From Kutzneria buriramensis (GTDB taxonomy: Bacteria; Actinomycetota; Actinomycetes; Mycobacteriales; Pseudonocardiaceae): a DNA stretch of 64,000 bases. The stretch's first letter is position 1. Each line of letters opens with the position of its first letter. The stretch is taken from the NCBI RefSeq assembly GCF_003387475.1, contig NZ_QUNO01000033.1, positions 1-64,000 of the forward strand, written 5' to 3'. Positions 57,513 through 64,000 of the stretch are shown one piece after another. The notes below the pieces were generated by a model. The model ran no database searches, was not told the DNA's origin, and worked only from the letters and a program-made list of their open reading frames with translations. The position numbers were made by a program, and so were the translations under genes.

Positions 57513-59564
57513 TCAGCCGCAGGCGGCTCCGTTCACCGAGAAGCTGGTCGGCGAGGCGTCGCTGCCGGTCCAGGTGCCCTGGAACCCTATGGACGTGGAG
57601 CCGTTGGCCGGGATCTGGGCGTTGTAGCCCACGTTCGTGATCGACACGTTCGCCCCGCTCTGGGTCGTCGTGCCGCTCCAGGTGTTGGTGATCTTCTGGT
57701 CGCCGGGGAACGTGAAGCCGAGTGTCCACCCGGAGATCGCCGCGGAACCGGTGTTGGCGATCGTGACGTTCGCGGTGAAGCCGCCCGGCCACTGGTTGGG
57801 CTGATACGTCACATGGCAGCCGCCGCCCCCCGTGCTGCCTGGCGAGATCGTCCAGTTGAAGGCGGCGGATCCGGACGCTCCGGTGCCGTCCGCGGCGGTG
57901 ACGGTGACGGCGGAGCTACCGGCGGTCGTGGGGGTGCCGGAGATGAGGCCCGTGCTGGCGTCCACGGTCAGTCCGGCGGGAAGCCCGGTGGCGCTGTAGG
58001 TGAACGCCTGACCGGACTCCGAGTCACTGGCCTGGATTTGCAGGCTGGCGGGCGTGCCGACGGTGCCGGTCTGGCTGCCGGGGTTGGTGACCGTCACGGT
58101 GTTGCCGGTTCCGCCGGAACCGCCGATGACGTAGGTGACCATCGACCGCGCCGGGATGCTCGCGCTGAAGGCGCCCCCGCTGACCGCGGTCGGAGACTGC
58201 GCCGCCGCGTTGTTGTTCGAGTTGGTCAGGTACGGCGTGACGGTTGCACCGGCCGCGGTCCCAGTGTTCTGGAGGTTGTAGGTCACCGAATCGGCCGCGT
58301 TACCGGTGTTGATCACGACGACCGCGACGGTGCCGTCGGTGTTCTTGTAGGCGCTCAGTTGCAGGTTGCCGTCCGAGGTGGTCGCGCCGACGCGGGTGGC
58401 GCCCGGGTGGATGTACCTGCTGTAGTTGGCGAACGCCCACAGCCGGCCGGCCGGGATCACCGACGAGCCGTTGATCTCCAGCAGGCCCTCGTTGTCGCCG
58501 TTCTCCGAGGGCGTGGTGCTGCCCCACCAGTAGAGGAACGCGCTCAGGTCGGCAGAGGTCAGCCCGGCGTGAATGTGCTGCGCCCAGGTCAGGCCGGAAG
58601 CCGGGGAGCCGTCGTCCCACGCCGGATCCCAGCCCTCGAAGGTCGACCACTCGGTCTGCCAGGTCGGCTTGCTCCATCCCGACATCCGGGAGGTGGGTGT
58701 GCTGCTGTAGCCGTGGCTGGTCAGCACGGCCGTGTCGGCCAGCGCGGTGGGGTCGGCGGCGATGGCGGAGGCGTACTGGCCGGACACCGACCATCCGGTG
58801 GCCGCGCAGCAGTCGATCTGCGTGGACAGCCCGGAGTTCTTGACCGTGGGCCCCAACACGTCGAGCAGGTTCGCCATCTGCGCCGGACTCATGGTCATGC
58901 TGTCGTAGTTGGCGCTGTAGTCGGGCTCGTTGGACGGGCCGAGGTAGGTCAGCGGAACTCCGGCGGCGGCGTAGTCCTTGGCGTACTGGACGAGGTAGTT
59001 CGAATACGCCTGGCGCCAGTCGCCGCTGCCGCAGGACGCCCCGGTGACCCCGCAGACCTGGCCGCCGTTGGCCGTCGAGTTGTTCGTCTTCATGAACGCC
59101 GGCGCGCTCCACGCGTCCGCGAACACGTCGGACACGCCGTAGCGGCTCTTGATCTGCTGGGCGAACCAGAGCTGTCCCTGGTCCTGGCCGATCGACGCGA
59201 GCGAGGCGTAACTCGGCGTGGCGTTGGGCCCGCCCGGGTTGTTCGGCTCGATGGTGCTGCCGGGGTCCGCGCTGATCTCGTTGCGCAGCATGGTCAGGCC
59301 CGCGCCGCTGGTCGGGCTGTAGAGCAGGTCCAGCGCCCTCTGCTGGACGGCCGACGGGGCGTTCATGACGGTGCTCGCCTCGCCGAACGCCTCGGAGGCG
59401 CCGAAGCCGGTGATGGTCTGGTACGTCGTGCCACCGTTGATCGTCGCGACGGAGGCCGCGAACGCGACGCCCGGCTGCGCCACGACGGTCAGCGCGCTGG
59501 CGACCGCCAGCGCTCCCGCGGCGACCAGGGTCAGGGTTGTTGTTCGGCTACTTCTTCCGCGCAC
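57513..59564 (-). CDS. secreted GH30 glycosidase with He_PIG and CBM2 domains
   Basis: 683 aa from the GTG at 59564 (AAAGGAA 8 nt upstream); an ATG 30 nt earlier lacks a ribosome site. Signal peptide about 1-37. GH30 barrel plus side beta-domain: ITGFGASEAFGEAS at 51-64, acid/base Glu213 in LGPSNEPD, nucleophile Glu305 in WQTEWSTF. An Ig-like He_PIG domain (about 500-582) and CBM2 (about 590-683) follow. GH30 enzymes include endo-beta-1,6-galactanases and several xylanases; Streptomyces galactanases of this build exist, and arabinogalactan enzymes occur elsewhere in the window, but the sequence alone does not decide. A CGAAA-A-TTTCG palindrome lies 115 bp upstream. Confidence 0.9.
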   Translation of the reverse strand: MRGRSSRTTTLTLVAAGALAVASALTVVAQPGVAFAASVATINGGTTYQTITGFGASEAFGEASTVMNAPSAVQQRALDLLYSPTSGAGLTMLRNEISADPGSTIEPNNPGGPNATPSYASLASIGQDQGQLWFAQQIKSRYGVSDVFADAWSAPAFMKTNNSTANGGQVCGVTGASCGSGDWRQAYSNYLVQYAKDYAAAGVPLTYLGPSNEPDYSANYDSMTMSPAQMANLLDVLGPTVKNSGLSTQIDCCAATGWSVSGQYASAIAADPTALADTAVLTSHGYSSTPTSRMSGWSKPTWQTEWSTFEGWDPAWDDGSPASGLTWAQHIHAGLTSADLSAFLYWWGSTTPSENGDNEGLLEINGSSVIPAGRLWAFANYSRYIHPGATRVGATTSDGNLQLSAYKNTDGTVAVVVINTGNAADSVTYNLQNTGTAAGATVTPYLTNSNNNAAAQSPTAVSGGAFSASIPARSMVTYVIGGSGGTGNTVTVTNPGSQTGTVGTPASLQIQASDSESGQAFTYSATGLPAGLTVDASTGLISGTPTTAGSSAVTVTAADGTGASGSAAFNWTISPGSTGGGGCHVTYQPNQWPGGFTANVTIANTGSAAISGWTLGFTFPGDQKITNTWSGTTTQSGANVSITNVGYNAQIPANGSTSIGFQGTWTGSDASPTSFSVNGAACG

Positions 59565-59961
59565 GGCAGGAATTCCTTTCCGGAGAAGGGGCATCCGGCG
59601 AATCACGGCGCCGGCCACCAAGGGTCGGGTGGCGGTCACGCTACGAAACGGCCCGACATCTCTCAACCGCGCCACGTTTCGAAAATTTCGACATCTGGCC
59701 GGAGGAGACCGATGAACGGGAGCCGACCTGCGGCTTCGAGCCGCCGCCCCGACGAAAGCCCGCGCGGGCGGCCAATCGCGGAGCGGTGCGCCGGCTGAAA
59801 CATTCAACGGCGGCCACGGTTGCCGGTCGCGCGGCACCGCCTCGGAGCCTGGCGCCGAATCGTTCTTCGCCACACCGCGGGATACGGGGCTTGCCCGGTC
59901 GTCGACGGTTTGGCACGATCACGCGGCCGAGGTCGCCATTTCTTTTTCCGATTGGGAGTTC
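59565..59961. other. 397-bp divergent intergenic region
   Basis: Carries the promoters of GH30 (minus) and the expansin (plus), the palindrome at 59680-59690 and a CTGAAA-CA-TTCAA element at 59795-59807, about 155 bp before the expansin start. No coding frame is convincing. Confidence 0.6.
59680..59690. promoter_or_regulatory. operator-like palindrome upstream of GH30
   Basis: CGAAA-A-TTTCG with perfect 5-bp arms around one base. Same arms as the bxl-like sites at 48347 and 48458 but with a one-base centre. Confidence 0.55.
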
Positions 59962-60828
59962 GTGTTGTCGAGACGGTGGTCCGTGGCCGCAGCGGCCGCG
60001 TTGCTGGTTGCGGTCGCGGGAACAGCAGGCGCGGTCGCGCTGAGCAACCGGTCGGGCATCGCGGGTCAACCCGTCGCCATGACGGAGGTGAAAACCCCGC
60101 CCTCGACCACGTCCACCTCGACCACGCCGCCGGCCACCACAACCACCGCTGTCTCGACGAAGACGACGACTTCGAGCACGCCGGCGCCCACGCCCACCGT
60201 GGCCGGCCCATCGCTGGCCGGACGGATCAAGCCGGGGGTGCCGCACACCGGGGTGGCGACCTTCTACGACTCCAACGGCGGCGGCGCCTGCTCGTACGAC
60301 CCCAGCCCCGACCCGCTGACCGCCGCGATGAACACGACGGACTTCGAGGACTCCCAGGCCTGCGGCGCCTACGTGCTGGTCCAGGCCGCCGGCGGGGCCA
60401 GCCTGACGGTGCGGATCACCAACCTCTGCCCGGCGCCGTGCCGGGTCGGGCAACTGGACCTGAGCGCGGCCGCCTTCGCCCGGCTGGCGCCGCCGGTCAA
60501 GGGCGAGATCCCGATCACCTGGACGCTGGTGAGCCCGGCCCTGTCCAAGAACATCTCGATCCGCTACAAGACAGGCTCCACCCAGTGGTGGTGCGGCATC
60601 CAGGTCATCGACCACCGCAATCCGGTGGCCCGCCTGGAGGTCCAAGTCGGCGGGCAGTGGCAGCAGCTCCAGCGGGCCGACTACAACTACTTCCTGTCCG
60701 CGAACGGCGCCGGCTGCGGCAGGTCGATCGCCGTCACCGACATCTACGGCCAGCGCCTGGTCGTGGCCGCCCTGCCGGTCGAGCCCGACGTCGTCCAGGC
60801 CACGAACGTGCAGTTCGCCGGCCACTGA
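59962..60828 (+). CDS. bacterial expansin (EXLX1/YoaJ type), secreted or membrane-anchored
   Basis: 288 aa; GTG at 59962 (a TTG at 59965 has better spacing to GGGAG). One hydrophobic segment at about 7-27 is followed by a Thr/Pro/Ser-rich stalk (about 43-82). The D1 barrel (about 95-180) starts GVATFYDSNGGGACSYD and contains LDLSAAAF, whose Asp166 matches the essential Asp of Bacillus EXLX1. The D2 domain has the binding residues Trp209-Trp210 in TQWWCGIQV and Tyr241 in ADYNYF. This set matches EXLX1 closely. It loosens cellulose and wall matrix without hydrolysis. It has no CBM beyond its own D2. Confidence 0.92.
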   Translation: MLSRRWSVAAAAALLVAVAGTAGAVALSNRSGIAGQPVAMTEVKTPPSTTSTSTTPPATTTTAVSTKTTTSSTPAPTPTVAGPSLAGRIKPGVPHTGVATFYDSNGGGACSYDPSPDPLTAAMNTTDFEDSQACGAYVLVQAAGGASLTVRITNLCPAPCRVGQLDLSAAAFARLAPPVKGEIPITWTLVSPALSKNISIRYKTGSTQWWCGIQVIDHRNPVARLEVQVGGQWQQLQRADYNYFLSANGAGCGRSIAVTDIYGQRLVVAALPVEPDVVQATNVQFAGH

Positions 60829-60867
60829 CCGGCCGCTGTTAGGGAGATTCCCCTTCGCTGCCGGACC

Positions 60868-61029
60868 TCACGGTCGGCGCGGCGACTGGGCCGGCTCGGA
60901 CCGCGACTCGTCCGTCAGGTCGGCGTCCAGCGCCTCCGCCAGCCGATCAACGAAGCCGGTGGCTTCCGTCGTCGCCGGGTTTCGACAGATTCGTCGGCCC
61001 ACCACCGGCGCCGCGAGCTCACTGTCCAT
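60868..61029 (-). CDS. possible small acidic hypothetical protein
   Basis: 53 codons, from an ATG whose nearest ribosome-like site (GAGGA) is 14 nt away. Third positions are G/C-biased and the C-terminal half (FVDRLAEALDADLTDESRSEP) looks like a genuine acidic helix. It is the only coding-like stretch in the 335-bp gap between expansin and GH63-like genes. It may be a remnant. No family is recognised. Confidence 0.3.
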   Translation of the reverse strand: MDSELAAPVVGRRICRNPATTEATGFVDRLAEALDADLTDESRSEPAQSPRRP

Positions 61030-61163
61030 GTAGGACGGGACTTTCCTCACCTTCGGCCAACGGCCACCGCGGCGGTCGCCAGCACTGCCGGCAGGACGGC
61101 GGCTGCGCGTTGTTGTGCGGGCATACGTGATCCTCTCGGTTGGTGAGTTCGGGATGGCGCCGG

Positions 61164-62861
61164 TCAGCGACGTCTGCCGGCTGGTTCCTGGGTGCCACGG
61201 GCCACGTGCGCCTCGGCGAGCAGCAGGTAGCCGCTGGCCGTCCAGGTGTAGGCGCGATCCCGCAGGCCGGCGCCGGTGAGCGCGTCGAAGTTCTCCGCGA
61301 AGCCGGACGCCTCGCACACGTGCCGGAACCGGACGCTGATCTCGTCCGCCAACTGCCGGTGACCGGCGCGGCGCAGCCCGTCCTCGGCCAGTACCGTGGC
61401 CGGCGCCCAGATGGGGCCCCGCCAGTAGCCATCGGCCTGGTAGTGCGGGGAGGATGGCAGTTCAGTGGCCAGCCCGTGCGGGGTGAGGTGCCGTTCGATG
61501 CCGGCCGCCAGCACGGCGCGCACCGGCTCGGGCAGCCGTTCTCCCAGCACGATCGGCATCAGATCGAGCAGGCTCGAACTCGGCCAGGTGCCCCCGCTGC
61601 GCACCGACCAGGCCACGAAACGCTCCCCGGTCCACAGGCGCTCGAACATCGCGGCCTGCACGGCCGTCGCCGTGCGCGTCCAGTCGCGCGCCTCGTCCGG
61701 CCGGTCCAGTTCAGTGGCAAGCGCGGCTAGTTCGTCCAGTTGCAGGATCAGGAACGCGGCCAGGTCGGCGGTGGCGATCAGGCGTTCCGGATCGAAGGTG
61801 GTGGCGTTGTCCCAGCCGCTGTCGTTGCCGTGTTGGTAGTGCGGCAGGTCCGAGCCGGACGCTCTGCGCCGGTCCAACCAGAACCTGGTCCAGCGGGCCA
61901 GCCGGTGGTAGGCCGCGGCCAGTTCGGCAGCCGGCAGGGACAGGCGCTTGCGCAGTTTGCTCAGCGCCCAGCCGTGAATGGGTGGCTTGACGAAGTTGTG
62001 CAGCACTTCCGAGTGCGTCACCGAGTCCGGCAGGGCTCCGCTGCCGTCGAGATGGTCGAACAGCAGCGCGAACTGATCCCAGGCCAGCGCCGGGGATCCG
62101 GCCAGGGCCAAGGCGTTGAAACAGTGGTCCCAGCTCCACACCTTGTCCATCCAGTGCTTCGACATCAGCACCGCGGGGCGGCCGACGAATCCGGCTGGTC
62201 GGACCGTGGCCGACCACAGCACGTACGCGGCGAGTTCGGCCGCGGGGGTGTCGTCGCAGCGCCAGGGGGCGACGGCATCGACGAATTCCGTGAAGGTCCG
62301 CCGGGCTGATGCGACGACGTCGGCGAAGGATCGGGTCGGCCGGTACGGCTCTCGGGCGGTGTCGATCTCCTCGACGGCGGCCTCCCACGAGCCGCCGCTG
62401 ATCGTGACGCCGCGCCCGGCCGAGCCGAGGTTCTGGTCGCCGTGGGCTTCGACGGTGCCGGCCAGCACGGTGATCCGGTAGCGACGGCCGGTCTCGTACG
62501 AGGTGAACACGTGCGACCCATCCACCGGATCGGTGAAGAAGTAGGCGCCGGTGAACGGTGTGAGAGTGCTCGTCGCCGCCGTGATGGCCAAGGCGAGTCC
62601 GTTGCCACGCAGGCGAATCGTGTCCGGCGATTCGTAGGCCAGGTCGATCCGCCCGTCGGAGCGCGACCAGCTCAGTCGACCGGGCGTCGCGGCCACGGTG
62701 GCCGGCGCTTGTGGACGGAAGCGCAGCACGGGGTGCATGCCGTTCTGGTGCGAGACCAGGTGCAGGTCCTCGGCGATGGTGTGCTGGGCCAGCACGGGCG
62801 AGATGTTGAACCAGGATCCGTGGGTGCTGAACGGGATGTCCCGGACGGAGAACTCGGTCAT
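61164..62861 (-). CDS. GH63-like (alpha/alpha)6 glycosidase (cytoplasmic)
   Basis: 565 aa from the ATG at 62861, coupled by ATGA to the permease stop. An N-terminal beta-sandwich (about 1-175) is followed by an (alpha/alpha)6 barrel with WSWDHCFNALAL (Asp245), HGNDSGWDNAT (344-354) and YWRGPIWAPAT near 493. This pattern is typical of the GH63/glucosidase-I-like and mannosylglycerate-hydrolase group; the second motif supplies a likely catalytic Asp347. No signal peptide, so it acts on material brought in by the permeases encoded upstream. The sugar is unknown; alpha-glucosides or alpha-mannosides are possible. Confidence 0.8.
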   Translation of the reverse strand: MTEFSVRDIPFSTHGSWFNISPVLAQHTIAEDLHLVSHQNGMHPVLRFRPQAPATVAATPGRLSWSRSDGRIDLAYESPDTIRLRGNGLALAITAATSTLTPFTGAYFFTDPVDGSHVFTSYETGRRYRITVLAGTVEAHGDQNLGSAGRGVTISGGSWEAAVEEIDTAREPYRPTRSFADVVASARRTFTEFVDAVAPWRCDDTPAAELAAYVLWSATVRPAGFVGRPAVLMSKHWMDKVWSWDHCFNALALAGSPALAWDQFALLFDHLDGSGALPDSVTHSEVLHNFVKPPIHGWALSKLRKRLSLPAAELAAAYHRLARWTRFWLDRRRASGSDLPHYQHGNDSGWDNATTFDPERLIATADLAAFLILQLDELAALATELDRPDEARDWTRTATAVQAAMFERLWTGERFVAWSVRSGGTWPSSSLLDLMPIVLGERLPEPVRAVLAAGIERHLTPHGLATELPSSPHYQADGYWRGPIWAPATVLAEDGLRRAGHRQLADEISVRFRHVCEASGFAENFDALTGAGLRDRAYTWTASGYLLLAEAHVARGTQEPAGRRR

Positions 62862-63676
62862 TCCTTCACCGCCCCGGCCGTGACACCGGCGGCGACGAAC
62901 CGCTGGGCGAGCACCAGGATGAGCGCCGCGGGCAGCGAGGCGACCACCGCGGTGGCCATGATCGCGTTCCACTGCTGGTTGTTGTTGCCGATGTAGTGGT
63001 AGATGCCCAGAGTGATCGGCTCGTACCGGCCTCCGTTGTCCAGGGTGGCGGCGAACACGAAGTCCGACCAGGACCACAGGAACGCGAACAGCGACACGGT
63101 GACCAGGGCGTTGCGGCTCATCGGCAGCACCACGGACCGGAATGTGCGCAGGTGGCCCGCCCCGTCGATCCGGGCCGCCTGGAGGAGTTCGCCCGGGATG
63201 CCGGACATGAACGCGGTGCACACCAGCACCCCGAACGGCACGGCCAGGGTCGAGTCGGCGACGATCAGGCCGGGCACCGACTGGAGCAGCCCGAACCTGA
63301 GGTAGACGGCGTAGAAGCCCATCGCCATGATGATCCCGGGCACCATCTGCGCGGCCAGCAGCAGAAAGCTGAGCACCCCACCGCCGCGGGGACGCAGCTT
63401 GGCCAGGGCGTACCCGGCCGGGGCGGAGAGCGCCACGGTCAGCAGCGTGGTGCCCAACCCGACGACCACGCTGGTGCCGAGGTAGGGCAGCTGCTCGCCC
63501 AGGACCTCCTGGTAGCCGGCCAGCGTGCCGTGCAGCGGGAACAGGTCGGGCGGCGTCTTGCGCATGTCCTGCTCGCGGGTCAGGGACACGTTGATCATCC
63601 AGTAGACCGGGAACAGCATCAGCCCGGTGAGGACGACGGCGAGCGCGGTGTGCCACCTCTTGCCGGTGCCGGTCAT
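62858..63676 (-). CDS. CUT1 ABC permease (MalG type)
   Basis: 272 aa from the ATG at 63676, overlapping the upstream permease stop (ATGA). Six membrane segments starting at residue 9 (TALAVVLTGLMLFPVYWMI); EAA loop QAARIDGAGHLRTFRSVVLP. Its stop overlaps the GH63-like start. Third CUT1 system in the window, of a MalG subgroup different from the two others. Confidence 0.94.
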   Translation of the reverse strand: MTGTGKRWHTALAVVLTGLMLFPVYWMINVSLTREQDMRKTPPDLFPLHGTLAGYQEVLGEQLPYLGTSVVVGLGTTLLTVALSAPAGYALAKLRPRGGGVLSFLLLAAQMVPGIIMAMGFYAVYLRFGLLQSVPGLIVADSTLAVPFGVLVCTAFMSGIPGELLQAARIDGAGHLRTFRSVVLPMSRNALVTVSLFAFLWSWSDFVFAATLDNGGRYEPITLGIYHYIGNNNQQWNAIMATAVVASLPAALILVLAQRFVAAGVTAGAVKE

Positions 63677-64000
63677 GCGGAGTGCAGCCTTCGCTGGGTG
63701 CGCAGGTAGATCAGGCCGAACGCCAGCGCGGTGACCACCAACAGGTTGCCCACCGCGGCGCCGAGTCCGAACGAGGGCAGCAGGTTGCCGAAGCCGAGCC
63801 GGTAGGACCAGGTGGCGAAGGTGGTGGACGAGTCGGACGGGCCGCCCCGGGTCATGATCCAAATGATGTCGAACACCTTGAGGGTGTAGATCAGTCCCAG
63901 CAACAGCGTGATCGCCGTGACCGGCCGCAGCATGGGGAGCGTGATGTGCCGGAAGCGCCGCCAGCCCCCGGCGCCGTCCAGCGCGGCCGCCTCGTACAGG
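63673..64000 (-). CDS. CUT1 ABC permease (MalF type), 5' part outside window
   Basis: The open frame continues to the window edge, so the ATG at 63933 is internal. The visible part starts LYEAAALDGAGGWRRFRHIT (the EAA loop) and continues through the last two membrane segments to RTQRRLHSA. It pairs with the permease at 62858-63676; the binding protein is expected just outside the window. Confidence 0.9.
   Translation of the reverse strand, partial: LYEAAALDGAGGWRRFRHITLPMLRPVTAITLLLGLIYTLKVFDIIWIMTRGGPSDSSTTFATWSYRLGFGNLLPSFGLGAAVGNLLVVTALAFGLIYLRTQRRLHSA

Overview
This is a high-GC (about 70 %) actinomycete chromosome segment. Almost every gene encodes plant-cell-wall polysaccharide breakdown or uptake of the products. 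Codons end almost always in G or C, GTG starts are common, secreted enzymes carry CBM2 and CBM13 modules, and the sugar importers are CUT1 systems without their own ATPase. All this fits a soil filamentous actinomycete (Streptomyces- or Pseudonocardiales-like); the sequence does not fix the genus. I see no rRNA, tRNA, CRISPR array, prophage or intact insertion sequence.

Layout. (1) 1-9 kb: a truncated LacI regulator, then on the minus strand GH42, GH5-CBM46-like, GH31 and a secreted GH51-like enzyme with CBM13. (2) 9-20 kb: one tightly packed minus-strand unit: binding lipoprotein, two permeases, LacI regulator, GH31, GH42, GH36. (3) 20-27 kb: a divergent plus-strand unit of cytoplasmic GH3, CE7 esterase, GH43 and GH29. 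Units 1-3 read together as a xyloglucan and related hemicellulose locus: an outside endoglucanase, oligosaccharide import, then removal of fucose, acetyl, galactose, xylose and glucose inside the cell. (4) 27-41 kb: mostly secreted enzymes: GH62, GH27, GH43_24-like exo-galactanase, GH12-Fn3-CBM2, CE1-CBM2, GH11-CBM13 and a very large GH3. (5) 41-52 kb: GH78 rhamnosidase, then a bxl-like xylo-oligosaccharide system (LacI, GH3, divergent binding protein and two permeases). (6) 52-61 kb: secreted GH29-CBM32, a cutinase/PET-hydrolase-like esterase with CBM13, two different expansin-type proteins and GH30-CBM2. (7) 61-64 kb: a GH63-like glycosidase with two CUT1 permeases, the last cut by the window end.

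Regulation visible in the DNA: a TGTTAGCG-type palindrome precedes both arabinofuranosidase-type genes (GH51-like and GH62). CGAAA/TTTCG palindromes flank the bxl-like divergent promoter, with a related site before GH30. GAAAGTTTC palindromes precede GH12 and lie between the esterase and the expansin. Many perfect GC-rich hairpins punctuate the region.

I do not see an unknown multi-gene machine. The less ordinary items are the cutinase-CBM13 fusion, the CE1 esterase whose codon usage changes sharply at its linker, the degenerate He_PIG-CBM2 module downstream of GH30, the GH3 with an inserted beta-trefoil-like domain, a 16-bp hairpin inside an otherwise compact operon, and the shared operator families.
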